Shown: in pieces, positions 16,904-25,592 of the stretch
Layout of the letters: each line of letters begins with the position of its first letter
Position numbering within the stretch: the stretch's first letter is position 1
NCBI GenBank assembly: GCA_965220245.1
Contig: CBDCPI010000011.1
Span: forward strand, 124,001-188,000
Direction: 5' to 3'
Source: CBDCPI01 sp965220245
Lineage (GTDB): Bacteria > Chloroflexota > Dehalococcoidia > Lucifugimonadales > UBA3495
DNA: 64,000 nucleotides
Notes under the pieces: model-generated
Told to the model about the DNA's origin: nothing
The model's database searches: none
What the model saw: the letters and a program-made list of their open reading frames with translations, nothing else
Program-made: the position numbers and the translations under genes

Positions 16904-18152
16904 ACCAGCCGAAGTCCCTCGCCCCCAGACCCTCGGCGGTATATGGGTGGTAGTATTCCCTAAACCCCGACTTCTCGATGCACTCTTGGCTCTTAGCTAC
17001 GATGATGTCGGCCAGGTCCGAGAACCCATGCTGGCGCAAAGCCTTGGACAGGAACCAGTTGGTGTTGATCCAACTGGGCCCCCGCCAGATGAACCCCCCC
17101 GGGTCTCCCGGCATGAACTTGGGGTCGGATGCGGGCACCGACGGCAAGGGGTACGGCGTCCAGAAGTGGTCCGGCGCGGTTACCCACTGATCAACGAGTC
17201 GTTCTACGATGGGCCTAGGCAAGTCCTCCAGCACCAGAGGCATCAACGAGCTAATCGTGACTACTTTGACCGGGGTCTCGGCCACGCCGGATAAATCGAA
17301 GAAAGCCCCGGCTTCCTCGTCCCAACACTTGGATAGCAAAGCGTCACGGGTCCGCACCGATTCCTGTTGAAACTCTTCAGCTTCGGGAGAGCCGTCCAGC
17401 AACCGCGCCAACGAACGCAAGCCCATAGCGTAGATGGAGTTAACCAGCACGTCTTCGAAGTGGAAAATGTCCGCGGCCAGGATGCGCCGGTCATCGCCGC
17501 GCATCGGCTCGTAGGCTTCGTACACCTTCGTTAACGCGGCAATAAACCCCCGGTTGCTCAGATCTTCCAGTCCCAAGACTTCATCATATTTGGGGGAACA
17601 GTCGGTGCCGGCTTCTTCGGGCTGGATTACGGCGATAAGCCCGTCTTGGTCCGGATCACGGACTTGGCGCAGCCAGCGATAGTAGGCCGTTAGCACTGGC
17701 AGGGCCTCCTGCCGGAATTGGTCGTCACCGGTGGCTTGATAGATCCGTTCGACGGTGTAAGCGATGATGGGGGGCTGCATCGTGGCGCTGTAGTTGTCCG
17801 AAACCCGGCCCACGATGTTGCGGCTCAGAAAGTCGGGCTGCTTTCCCATCTCCCAAAAGATGATGTGGGGGATAAATCCATCCGGCAAAGCTCCGCTCAT
17901 CAAGGTCCGCATTTCCGCCTTGGCCTGCTCCACGTCGAGATGCAGCAGCGCGATGGCGTGGAAGCAGGAGTCCCAAAACCACTGAAACGGGTAGCCGGTC
18001 AGTGACGGGCAAACGAAGCTGTACTCCTTTCCGTTCCAATCGGCCACGCCCCGCCGCAGGTTACTCAACAGAATGCGGCGCGCCCCTTCCTCCAATTCAC
18101 TGCGTTCCAAAGTTCGAATCTCCTTATTGGAAAGACTTTGATATGACAGCAT
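16881..18152 (-). CDS. GH63-like glycoside hydrolase (mannosylglycerate hydrolase-like)
   Basis: Encodes 423 residues. The (alpha/alpha)6-barrel enzyme shows PFQWFWDSCFHAIALLHLD near residue 55, GFIPHIIFWE, DNYSATMQPPIIAY, RGPSWINTNWFLSKAL, and REYYHPYTAEGLGARDFGWS at the C-terminus. This pattern and length match bacterial GH63 members such as mannosylglycerate hydrolase, which hydrolyses the compatible solute mannosylglycerate; glucosylglycerate is an alternative. No signal peptide, so cytosolic. Its start overlaps the end of the DUF2283 gene by 29 bases. Confidence 0.82.
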   Translation of the reverse strand: MLSYQSLSNKEIRTLERSELEEGARRILLSNLRRGVADWNGKEYSFVCPSLTGYPFQWFWDSCFHAIALLHLDVEQAKAEMRTLMSGALPDGFIPHIIFWEMGKQPDFLSRNIVGRVSDNYSATMQPPIIAYTVERIYQATGDDQFRQEALPVLTAYYRWLRQVRDPDQDGLIAVIQPEEAGTDCSPKYDEVLGLEDLSNRGFIAALTKVYEAYEPMRGDDRRILAADIFHFEDVLVNSIYAMGLRSLARLLDGSPEAEEFQQESVRTRDALLSKCWDEEAGAFFDLSGVAETPVKVVTISSLMPLVLEDLPRPIVERLVDQWVTAPDHFWTPYPLPSVPASDPKFMPGDPGGFIWRGPSWINTNWFLSKALRQHGFSDLADIIVAKSQECIEKSGFREYYHPYTAEGLGARDFGWSTLILDM

Positions 18153-18372
18153 TCAAGAACGGTTTGAGCACGACTTCCGAGGCGTCCAAAGTAAACCCCG
18201 CCGGGTTACCTTCCGCATCGTAAAAGGCCACCAACTCGTTGGTGATGGTGAAAGCATACCCGGTGCATAATTCAGAGCGTATTGATAGCGTTTGGGTGTC
18301 AGGCCAATACTCTACTATAAGCTTCGGTAGAGACTCCGGTTCCCTGCGGTTTACTGTAGTAGGTCCTTCCAC
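18124..18372 (-). CDS. DUF2283-type small protein, copy A
   Basis: Encodes 82 residues. The core LIVEYWPDTQTLSIRSELC and VAFYDAEGNPAGFTLDASEV match DUF2283 (a beta-rich family with YDxxxDxLyI- and FDxxGxvvGiEi-like motifs), ending with VLKPFLNAVISK. It overlaps the upstream toxin-like gene by 22 bases and the GH63-like gene by 29 bases. DUF2283 genes are frequently paired with DUF4258-type genes, and such pairs are suspected toxin-antitoxin modules. A paralogue is at 18722. Confidence 0.7.
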   Translation of the reverse strand: MEGPTTVNRREPESLPKLIVEYWPDTQTLSIRSELCTGYAFTITNELVAFYDAEGNPAGFTLDASEVVLKPFLNAVISKSFQ

Positions 18373-18680
18373 GGCCTTCCTCCATATTCACTTTCTAATC
18401 TTTTGTCTGGGTAGGCGGTATGCAATGAGCCGGTGCTTGCATCTCCTATCAAGACCACTCTGATCCACTGACTGAATTGAGGCACGCGCCCCACAAGAAT
18501 TGTCCTGACCTCCCCACCGGGCAACACGACCTCCCACTGATCGTGAGGATTCTCCATGATGCGTATAACCCATTCAGGATGAATCTCAGGGTGCCGCTCT
18601 CTGTCCGCCCCGTGGGAGGTCTTTGGCAGTTCGTCATACTTTCGCAGCAACCGCCGCATTTCGTCGGCATTACTGAGCAA
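18351..18680 (-). CDS. DUF4258-like small protein, putative toxin partner of DUF2283
   Basis: Encodes 109 residues. HPEIHPEWVIRIMENPHDQW, followed by VVLPGGEVRTILVGRV, then FSQWIRVVLIG and SLHTAYPDKRLESE, has the order H..R...P / R.IWGRV / LRVV / THTAYPDR found in DUF4258-type and related RelE-like toxins. The start may be internal (MRRLL). It is flanked on both sides by DUF2283 paralogues and overlaps the downstream one. Toxin activity is a context-based guess. Confidence 0.55.
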   Translation of the reverse strand: MLSNADEMRRLLRKYDELPKTSHGADRERHPEIHPEWVIRIMENPHDQWEVVLPGGEVRTILVGRVPQFSQWIRVVLIGDASTGSLHTAYPDKRLESEYGGRPWKDLLQ

Positions 18681-18721
18681 AGGACATTTTTCTCGAGGCG
18701 GTTACGTTCGAGATTTGCTTG

Positions 18722-18985
18722 TCAGGGAACCAGATTTTCTTTCTCTTTGCGCCGGACAGCATCCAAGAACGGTTTGAGAAGCAGTTCGGCGGCCTCCAAA
18801 TCAATCGCCACCAAGCTGCCTTCCGCGTCGTAGAAAGCTGTCAATCCTCTGGCGATCTCTTCGCCGTCCTTCACCCGCAATCCATTTTGTATAGAGAGTG
18901 TCTGGGTCTCGGGCGTATAGAACACTTCGACTTCCGGCAGGGGTTCCAGTTCTCGATGCCTTATTTCGGTACGTCGTCGTTGCAT
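18722..18985 (-). CDS. DUF2283-type small protein, copy B
   Basis: Encodes 87 residues. EVEVFYTPETQTLSIQNGL, LTAFYDAEGSLVAIDLEAAE and LLLKPFLDAVRRKEKEN align with copy A over nearly the whole length (shared TQTLSI, AFYDAEG and KPFL-AV blocks), so the two are paralogues from a local duplication. It lies 8 bases before the end of the glycosyltransferase gene in the same orientation and 41 bases upstream of the DUF4258-like gene. Confidence 0.68.
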   Translation of the reverse strand: MQRRRTEIRHRELEPLPEVEVFYTPETQTLSIQNGLRVKDGEEIARGLTAFYDAEGSLVAIDLEAAELLLKPFLDAVRRKEKENLVP

Positions 18986-18993
18986 ATAACGGT

Positions 18994-20205
18994 CTACCCC
19001 AAGTAGACGTCTAGGTACTTTCTGGCTACGGCGGGCCAGGTGAACTCGGCCAGCGTGTAGTCTTGGGCGTCGCGGCCAAGCTCCCGGCGGTAACCGTTGT
19101 CGTTCACCAAACGCACCATTGAGGAGACGGCCTCGTCTTGGTCGAACCTGGGCACCACCACGGCGCCGCGGGTCAAAAGCTCCCGGTTGGCGCCCACATC
19201 GTGGGTCAAGACGGGCGCGCCATAGGCCATCGCCTCGAAAAACACCAAGCCAAAGGCTTCATACTGGGAGAACAGGACAAACAAGTCGGCCTGAGAGTAC
19301 CACCGGGCCAATTCTTGGTCGGAGACCTCCCCTACCATGGTCACCTCTTTCTCCAGCCCGGCATCGCGTACCGAGGCGGCAATCCTTTGCTCGGCGTCTT
19401 CATCCCGCCCCACCAAGACCAACCGCACCGGACGCTGAAACTGGACGCGGGCCCGGCGGTACACTTCCAGCAGCCATTCTTGGCCTTTGTGACGGCCCAG
19501 CCGGCCCACACACAACAGGGTCAGGGGCCGGTCCGAATCGTCCTCGGGCGAACTCTCCAGCCCTTCTTCCGGCGAGGGCAAGTCAGAGGGGCTTACGCTA
19601 TCTTTGACCGGTCCCGGGACCGGTTCCGGCGCCCCCCAACCGATGACTACCTGCTTCTGCGGCGGAGCCCGGTAGTCCCGGCGGACCAGTCTGGCCTCTT
19701 GGTTAGTCAAGGCGACTACCCGGTCTACTACCTTGCACAAGAAGGTGTTGATGGGACGAAGCCACCAGCGGACAAGGGGTAACTCGTGGTAGGACGGCGT
19801 GAAAACGAACCGGGCCCGGCGGCGGAACCAAAACCAAGACCAGAAATGGCCCCAGAACCATCCGTCGCTCACGAAGTGGACCACGTTGGGGTTGAACTCT
19901 TGGAGGTAACGGCGCACTTGAAGCGGGGAAAACCAGACCAGGGGACAAGAGTACAAAGGCAATGAGCGCCGGGGGAATCCATCCAGACGGTAGATGCCGA
20001 TACCCTCGGCCGTTGTCTCCCGGTCAGCCCAATCGGGTTGCGGGACCCTCGGGAATGAGTACTTGGTGGTGAGGACCGCCACTGCTTCGACTTCCGCCGA
20101 CTTCTGAATCTGGAAGGTGAGCTGCTCGATGGCCCGCTCAACCCCGCCCAAGTAGGGGCGAAAGTACGGGGTCAAAAACAGAACGCGAAGCGGGGGAGTC
20201 GTCAC
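18994..20205 (-). CDS. glycosyltransferase family 4 (GT-B fold)
   Basis: Encodes 403 residues from GTG 20205. The N-terminal Rossmann domain has LRVLFLTPYFRPYLGGVERA, and the C-terminal domain LLCVGRLGRHKGQEWLLEVY, with the donor-binding FSQYEAFGLVFFEAMAYGAP (E-x7-E motif). It transfers sugar from an activated donor; acceptor unknown. An acidic insertion lies between the two domains (SPSDLPSPEEGLESSPEDDS). I prefer the GTG at 20205 because it overlaps the purL stop as GTGA and begins just before the conserved VLFLTP strand; a longer frame from 20232 would overlap purL by 31 bases. Confidence 0.88.
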   Translation of the reverse strand: MTTPPLRVLFLTPYFRPYLGGVERAIEQLTFQIQKSAEVEAVAVLTTKYSFPRVPQPDWADRETTAEGIGIYRLDGFPRRSLPLYSCPLVWFSPLQVRRYLQEFNPNVVHFVSDGWFWGHFWSWFWFRRRARFVFTPSYHELPLVRWWLRPINTFLCKVVDRVVALTNQEARLVRRDYRAPPQKQVVIGWGAPEPVPGPVKDSVSPSDLPSPEEGLESSPEDDSDRPLTLLCVGRLGRHKGQEWLLEVYRRARVQFQRPVRLVLVGRDEDAEQRIAASVRDAGLEKEVTMVGEVSDQELARWYSQADLFVLFSQYEAFGLVFFEAMAYGAPVLTHDVGANRELLTRGAVVVPRFDQDEAVSSMVRLVNDNGYRRELGRDAQDYTLAEFTWPAVARKYLDVYLG

Positions 20206-22421
20206 AACGCCCGCTCCAAGCCATACCGCCAAGCATCATCAACGTCGCGTAGAGGCAGGTCCAGGGCGGCGCTCCACTGGAGCCGGTCGCCCCCGGTGGT
20301 CCCTAGCCGGAGCAGGGGGACCTCAGCGTCCACCGCTAACTCTTGCAAACGGGGCCACTGGTCCGGAGGCACGGCTACGACAATCAGGGACTGTCCTTCA
20401 CCGAACATCGTCACATCCCAACGCTTGGGCATAGGTATTTCGCTAAGAAAGCCGGTCCCGTGGGGAATACAACATTCCGCTAGGGCCACAGCCAAGCCGC
20501 CGTCGGAGCAATCGTGGGCCGAGCTTAGCACCCCTTCTTTGATGGCTTGGCGGCACAGGGACTGGACTCGCGATTCCAGGTTCAGGTCCACCATGGGACG
20601 GCCCGCCACTTTGCCATGTATCGCTTGCAGGTACTCGCTGCCCGCTAGGTCCGACACCCGGAGCCGCAACCTGTCCCTCCCCAGTAGGGCAACCACCAGC
20701 CCTTCTCCGGGGAAAGCGCTTTGCGTAGTGCAGTTGACGTCCTCCAATAACCCCAAGCCACCGACTACGGGTGTTGGGTAGACGGCTTGCCCCCGAGACT
20801 CGTTGTACAAACTCACGTTGCCGCTGACCACCGGCACTCCCAAGACGCGGCAAGCCCGGGCCATGCCCCGGATACACCACTCCAGTTGGTAATAGACTTC
20901 CGGCTTCTCCGGATTGCCAAAGTTCAAGCAGTCGGTCAGGGCCAACGGCTCGGCTCCGGAGCAGGAAAGGTTGCGGCACACTTCGGCGACGGCAATCTGG
21001 CCGCCGTGGTACGGGTCTAAGTAACAGTACCTGCCGTTGCCGTCGATGCACACAGCAATGGCCTTACTCGTGCCCTTAATGCGCAAGACCGCCGCATCGC
21101 TCCCGGGTCCGGCCACCGTATTGGTCTGGACTTGGTGGTCGTATTGACGGTACACCCACTCCTTGCTGGCGATGTTAGGCGACGCCAGCAGCTTCAACAG
21201 CGTTGCTGCGGGTCCATCCGGGGGCAGAGGCACGTCAGAGAGAGACAAGGCTTGACGCTGCTTGTAGTCCGGCGACGGGACTCCCTTGAGCCGGTATTGA
21301 GGGGCCGCAACCAAGTGTTGGACGGGGAGGCTAGCGATGTTGTGCTGTCCGTCGAAGACTTGGGCCTCCGGCTCGGCCAGCACCGTGCCCACGGCGTGGC
21401 AAGGGACATCCCACTTCTCGAAGACTTCTTCAATCCGCTTCGCGTCCTCCGGCGGCGCCACCAAGATCATGCGCTCTTGGGACTCGGAAAGCATCACCTC
21501 GTACCCGGTCATTCCCCGTTCCCGGCGGTGCACCCGGGATATGTCCAAGAGGACGCCCCGGCCGGCGCGGGACACGGACTCGATGGCGGCGCTGGTCAGT
21601 CCGGCAGCCCCCAAGTCTTGAATCGCCAGTACGCGCCCGGTGCCCAAGGCTTCCAAGCAGGCCTCAATCAACACTTTTTCCAGGAAAGGGTCGCCGACCT
21701 GTACCGTGGGCCGCAGCTCCTGTTCCTCTTCAAAGGTCCGGGAGGCCAGACCGGAAGCGCCGTGGATGCCGTCGCGGCCCGTTCCCGCGCCTACCAACAT
21801 GATGACGTTACCCGCTTGACCGGCAGACGCGGTGGCCAAGCCATCTTGGCGGACCAGACCGACGCACATGGCGTTGACCAAGGGGTTCTGGGAGTAAACG
21901 GGGTCGAAATAAATCTCGCCGGCCACATCGGGCACGCCGATGCAGTTGCCGTACCAGGAGATACCCTCGGTCACCCCCCGAAACAGGTGGTTGCTTTGGG
22001 GCTCTCCCGGAGGGCCGAACCGGAGGGAGTTTAGCAAGGCAATCGGGCGGGCGCCCATGGCCAGGATGTCCCGGACAATCCCGCCAACTCCCGTGGCGGC
22101 GCCTTGGCGGGGCTCCACCGCCGATGGGTGGTTGTGGGACTCGACCTTGAACACCACCGCCAGTCCATCCCCTATATCCACTGCCCCCGCATTCTCGGTC
22201 CCCGGTTGGGAGAGCACTCTGGGAGACTTGCCGGGGAAGAACCGCAGCAACGGGCGGGAGTGCTTATAGCCGCAATGCTCGCTCCAGAGGGCGCCGAACA
22301 TACCCAGTTCCACCGGGTTTGGTTCCCGGTCCAGCAGGTCGACGATGCGGTCGTACTCGCTCCGGCTCAAAGCGATCTCGTCGAGCATCTCCTGGGTAAC
22401 CGGACGGCCGTTTACTGGCAC
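20202..22421 (-). CDS. purL: phosphoribosylformylglycinamidine synthase subunit PurL
   Basis: Encodes 739 residues, the usual length of the small-type PurL. Converts FGAR, ATP and glutamine-derived ammonia to FGAM in purine synthesis, normally with PurQ and PurS (neither is in this window). Signature blocks are FGALWSEHCGYKHSRPLL, FKVESHNHPSAVEP, GAATGVGGIVRDILAMGARP, and SAHDCSDGGLAVALAE in the second half. It begins inside the last codons of recF (10-base overlap) and ends overlapping the glycosyltransferase start, so the three are translationally coupled. Confidence 0.95.
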   Translation of the reverse strand: MPVNGRPVTQEMLDEIALSRSEYDRIVDLLDREPNPVELGMFGALWSEHCGYKHSRPLLRFFPGKSPRVLSQPGTENAGAVDIGDGLAVVFKVESHNHPSAVEPRQGAATGVGGIVRDILAMGARPIALLNSLRFGPPGEPQSNHLFRGVTEGISWYGNCIGVPDVAGEIYFDPVYSQNPLVNAMCVGLVRQDGLATASAGQAGNVIMLVGAGTGRDGIHGASGLASRTFEEEQELRPTVQVGDPFLEKVLIEACLEALGTGRVLAIQDLGAAGLTSAAIESVSRAGRGVLLDISRVHRRERGMTGYEVMLSESQERMILVAPPEDAKRIEEVFEKWDVPCHAVGTVLAEPEAQVFDGQHNIASLPVQHLVAAPQYRLKGVPSPDYKQRQALSLSDVPLPPDGPAATLLKLLASPNIASKEWVYRQYDHQVQTNTVAGPGSDAAVLRIKGTSKAIAVCIDGNGRYCYLDPYHGGQIAVAEVCRNLSCSGAEPLALTDCLNFGNPEKPEVYYQLEWCIRGMARACRVLGVPVVSGNVSLYNESRGQAVYPTPVVGGLGLLEDVNCTTQSAFPGEGLVVALLGRDRLRLRVSDLAGSEYLQAIHGKVAGRPMVDLNLESRVQSLCRQAIKEGVLSSAHDCSDGGLAVALAECCIPHGTGFLSEIPMPKRWDVTMFGEGQSLIVVAVPPDQWPRLQELAVDAEVPLLRLGTTGGDRLQWSAALDLPLRDVDDAWRYGLERAL

Positions 22422-23590
22422 GGATAGACCTCGCCCGCGGCCACCCGGAAATACGCCGCCGATGGACCAAAGAAGGCGTGCAATGGCCCGGCATCGGTGG
22501 TCGTAATCAATGATTGCTGGTACTGGGCCGCTTTCTCCAAGACCCGGCTCCTCCGCCCGGCGTCCATCTCGGACAATACGTCATCAAGCAAGACAATCGG
22601 GCCTTCACCGCGGGCCGACGCCAGATAGGAAGCCTCGGCCAACCGCAAGCATAGCGCTAGGGTGCGGGCCTGCCCCCTAGAGGCGAAGGGCCTCATGGGC
22701 ACGCGATCTATCAGCAAGTCGAAGTCGTCGCGGTGCGGGCCCACGGCCGTGCTGCCAGTGGCCCGCTCCCGTTCCGCCAGCGCTTCCAGAGACTCGCAAA
22801 ACCGGGACTCGGTGTCTTCCAGGCTTACCCCGATCGGGACACTGGGCTGGTAAGACACCTCGAAGTCTTCGTCTGGAGTAGCGAGTTGGGAGTGGTGGTC
22901 CGCACAGCTCCACGCCAACGACTGCATCACCTCCTGTCGCCGCCAGGTAATCAGGGCCCCTTCCCGGACCAACTCATCGTTCCAAAACGCCAGCTCATCG
23001 GGCCCGGCGCGGCCTTCCCGGAGCATTCGCAGCAATTGGTTCCGTTGCTGGACCACCCTCTGGTAGCGCTGCAGGGCCTTCAAATACATGGTGTCGGCCT
23101 GACATAAAAGCACGTCTAGGAAGCGCCTCCTGCCGGAAGGCGGGCCTTGCACCAATTGGATGTCGTCGGCGCTGAAGAGGACCGCGTTGACCATCCCCAC
23201 CAACTCGGCGGCAGTGCGGCGCACCCTGCTTACCCGAATCTGCTTTCGGACGGAAAGCCCGCCGAGTTCAAACCTCCTGGGTGAATCATCGTCGGCCCCT
23301 CCTCGGCTAGCGCCTTGATACTCGACGAAGACCCGCACGCGCTCGCCCTCTTTTTCGATGGTGCCGCCCACCAAAGCCGCTGCGCCTTGGGCGGCGGCTT
23401 GAAAGTTCAACACCTCTCGCTCATTCTCGGCGCGGAAGGACCGGGCGATAGCCAATACGTAGACCGCTTCCAACAACGTAGTCTTGCCCTGGGCATTGCC
23501 ACCGGAAAAGACCACCACCCCTGGAGGTAGCTCCAGTTCAAGTTCAACAAGATTCCGAAAGTTGGTGATACTGAGGTGAGAAAGCCTCAT
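22412..23590 (-). CDS. recF: DNA replication and repair protein RecF
   Basis: Encodes 392 residues. RecF loads RecA with RecOR at gapped DNA. LSITNFRNLVELELELPPGV opens the protein, the Walker A is GGNAQGKTTLLEA (about residues 31-43), the SMC-type signature lies in RPFASRGQARTLALCLRLAE, and Walker B is IVLLDDVLSEMDAGR. GPHRDDFDLLI is conserved. There is no neighbouring dnaN or gyrB; instead it heads a recF-purL-glycosyltransferase operon. The first ATG at 23590 fits the family start. Confidence 0.94.
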   Translation of the reverse strand: MRLSHLSITNFRNLVELELELPPGVVVFSGGNAQGKTTLLEAVYVLAIARSFRAENEREVLNFQAAAQGAAALVGGTIEKEGERVRVFVEYQGASRGGADDDSPRRFELGGLSVRKQIRVSRVRRTAAELVGMVNAVLFSADDIQLVQGPPSGRRRFLDVLLCQADTMYLKALQRYQRVVQQRNQLLRMLREGRAGPDELAFWNDELVREGALITWRRQEVMQSLAWSCADHHSQLATPDEDFEVSYQPSVPIGVSLEDTESRFCESLEALAERERATGSTAVGPHRDDFDLLIDRVPMRPFASRGQARTLALCLRLAEASYLASARGEGPIVLLDDVLSEMDAGRRSRVLEKAAQYQQSLITTTDAGPLHAFFGPSAAYFRVAAGEVYPCQ

Positions 23591-23729
23591 TACAAAGCGT
23601 CATCGGAAAACTTCAAGGGTCCTCAAATCCGGGTCGATAGCAACCGCTCCGGAGCAACACCTCTGGCGGATTCATCGGCCTTACTATCCTGGCATTCGAG
23701 CAGGTCTGAGCCCGGACCGCCGGAATTTA

Positions 23730-23887
23730 CAGGGTCTTTCAATTGTCACCCTGAACGGAGTGAAGGGTCTGGAATTCATCGGGCAAGCCAAGGTCCGTTC
23801 CGGGCCAAGCGTTTAGATTCTTCAGTCGCGGAGTTTATCTTGAGCGAAGTCGAAAGGCTCCTTCAGAATGACAATTGAAAGACCCTG
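23730..23887. mobile_element. MITE-like inverted-repeat element with a 19-bp perfect TIR
   Basis: The ends CAGGGTCTTTCAATTGTCA and TGACAATTGAAAGACCCTG are perfect inverted repeats of 19 bp enclosing 120 bases without coding capacity. Flanking bases CCGGAATTTA (23720-23729) and CCAGGATTTA (23888-23897) match at 8 of 10 positions, compatible with a decayed target duplication. It fills the gap 23591-23894. Confidence 0.7.
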
Positions 23888-23894
23888 CCAGGAT

Positions 23895-24728
23895 TTAGCC
23901 GTCACCTTGGAGAGTCCGAATTTGCTGGTCCAAGTCCTCGGCACTCGCCATATCGCCGTTGGAAATACGAAAGCACCGCTCTAGGTAGAGTTGGGCCAAG
24001 CGAGAGGCGGTCTGCGAGGTATCGCGGGCTGCCGCCAGCAGGCTGCCAACCTGGAAGTTTTCCGGCAGGTGCCGCCCTAGGGTGGTAATCTCTTGTACCG
24101 CTTCCTCCGTCCCTTGCGAGTCGCGCCCTTCAACGGCGAACCGGAGCTTGCCCAGCAAACGGGATAATTCGCCCAGCTTGTCGGCCTCGCTCATCAAGCT
24201 GAAGAGCACTTCATTTACGTCGTAAGAACGGTCTTCATCAGCTTCCTGAGCTTCTTGGCTTGGGGCATCCGGAACGTCAAACGGACTCGACTCTATTACA
24301 CCGCCACTGCCGGTACCGTCGGCATATCGCTGGGCGTAGGCTTGCACTGCTTCGGTGACGGCCTCCATCATCCTGGGCAGATCGAAAGAGAACATGCTGT
24401 CGCCAAAGACTAAATCATCGCCCCGGGCTTGGCTCATCCGCTCCAGTTCCTCGTAGCTGTCAACCGGCTCGGGCACCGGAGGCATTGCGAAAGCGGAAAA
24501 GTCGTTCAGCGGTAGGTTGCCCAAGTGCGACGCTAAGAAGGGCGGCACGTACTTGGTTAAGTCCGACTTTATCGGCAGCGTTATTACGTAAGTAGCATAC
24601 ACTTTATCCGGCTCGGTACTCACTCGAAAATAAAGCAGAGCGTGACCCTTGGGCCGCTGCGGGTCGCCCCTTTCGAAAGTGATGTCCATAGGCAACCATC
24701 CGTTACCAAGTTGCGGGCTCAAGGCCAT
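23895..24728 (-). CDS. hypothetical protein, soluble, helical C-terminus
   Basis: Encodes 277 residues with no signal peptide or membrane segment. The N-terminal half (about 1-100) is beta-rich (GHALLYFRVSTEPDKVYATY), and contains the proline-rich AFAMPPVPEPVDSYEELERM. An acidic Ser/Pro/Asp linker (about 140-170) leads to a helical domain (FSLMSEADKLGELSRLLGKL) resembling a TPR-like or coiled-coil segment. The 3' end touches the MITE at 23730-23887. I do not recognise the family; coding is supported by length, codon periodicity and coherent domain layout. Confidence 0.65.
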   Translation of the reverse strand: MALSPQLGNGWLPMDITFERGDPQRPKGHALLYFRVSTEPDKVYATYVITLPIKSDLTKYVPPFLASHLGNLPLNDFSAFAMPPVPEPVDSYEELERMSQARGDDLVFGDSMFSFDLPRMMEAVTEAVQAYAQRYADGTGSGGVIESSPFDVPDAPSQEAQEADEDRSYDVNEVLFSLMSEADKLGELSRLLGKLRFAVEGRDSQGTEEAVQEITTLGRHLPENFQVGSLLAAARDTSQTASRLAQLYLERCFRISNGDMASAEDLDQQIRTLQGDG

Positions 24729-24941
24729 TATAGGGTAAGGCCTACCCGTAGGCTATAGCGCCGCGAGGCGAAGCCCACGGCCTCTTAGTTGGCTGGGGCC
24801 GCAGGGAGTGTCCGTTCCCGGTAAGCCCGCCGCCGCCACTCTCGAATCCACCTAGGCCGCCAATGCTCAAGTCACCATATTCGTTGACCGGATAGCACGT
24901 GGGCGAGCATAATCTAGGTGTGCTATTTACACGGGGGTCTA

Positions 24942-25121
24942 ATGACAACGGAGGCGGAACGCATTAGTCGGCTTGAGGGAGCCTACGAGCATCTGGCGAC
25001 CAAGGCGGACCTATATCGGGTAGAAAGCTCCCTTACTATCCGATTCGCCGGGTTGTTGCTGACTTCGATTCTGTTGAACGCGGGAATAGTCTTTACCTTG
25101 ATGAAGCTATTGGATAAGTAG
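24942..25121 (+). CDS. small coiled-coil membrane protein
   Basis: Encodes 59 residues. The N-terminal helix MTTEAERISRLEGAYEHLAT ends in KADLYRVESSLT and is followed by one transmembrane segment (FAGLLLTSILLNAGIVFTLM) and LLDK. Similar proteins with the RLEGAYEHLATKADL pattern (DUF1640/coiled-coil type) are common in Chloroflexi and cyanobacteria. ATG 24942 is chosen because GGGGG lies about 8 bases upstream. The preceding stretch 24729-24941 shows nothing recognised apart from short palindromes. Confidence 0.6.
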   Translation: MTTEAERISRLEGAYEHLATKADLYRVESSLTIRFAGLLLTSILLNAGIVFTLMKLLDK

Positions 25122-25172
25122 TCCTGATCAGTTAAATTAGGCCCAATCACCGGACGGCAGAGGAGCCCGCTA

Positions 25173-25592
25173 ATGGCCAGTGAACCTACCAAGCAGTTCG
25201 ATTACGACAAGATTGAAGTCGGGGAAGAGCTAGGGTCTTACGAATACGTCCTCACCCAGGAGATGCTGGACGGTTTTCGGCGGTCGGTAGACGACCCGGA
25301 GGCCCCCTTCCCAACCTTGGCGGTGAAACACGATGCCACGTCCTTTGCCATGGTCTACGAGGACAATGTGGGCGGCGTTAACGCCGGCAACGAGGTGGAG
25401 TTTTTCAACCCGCCTATTCCCGGCCGGACCATCCTGGTCACTGGCCGGGTAGCCGACAAGTACCTGCGGCGGGACAAGCCCTACCTGGTTATCGAGGCAA
25501 CCGCCATTGACGAAGACGGGAGGTTGCTGGAAAAGCTCCGCACTTACCAGATGAAGAAACCCGACGAGGTGGGAAAGAAATGGCAAGCTTAA
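25173..25592 (+). CDS. MaoC/FAS1-like dehydratase, N-terminal-type hotdog subunit
   Basis: Encodes 139 residues. A single hotdog domain without the catalytic Asp/His motif: DKIEVGEELGSYEYVLTQEM, NVGGVNAGNEVEFFNPPIPG and the strand RTILVTGRVADKYLRRDKPY. In split R-hydratases the N-terminal hotdog is structural and binds the acyl chain. The next gene overlaps by 13 bases and encodes the other hotdog, so together they form the double-hotdog hydratase acting on a 2-enoyl-CoA or hydroxyacyl-CoA. Confidence 0.82.
   Translation: MASEPTKQFDYDKIEVGEELGSYEYVLTQEMLDGFRRSVDDPEAPFPTLAVKHDATSFAMVYEDNVGGVNAGNEVEFFNPPIPGRTILVTGRVADKYLRRDKPYLVIEATAIDEDGRLLEKLRTYQMKKPDEVGKKWQA

Noticed and set aside
21132..22034. 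300-codon frame on the plus strand opposite purL
   Set aside because: It lies wholly antisense to purL, whose protein has all family motifs; high GC favours such shadow frames.
24729..24941. GC-rich stretch suspected to be a small structured RNA (6S, SRP or RNase P)
   Set aside because: None of the conserved core sequences of these RNAs could be found; only short local palindromes are present.
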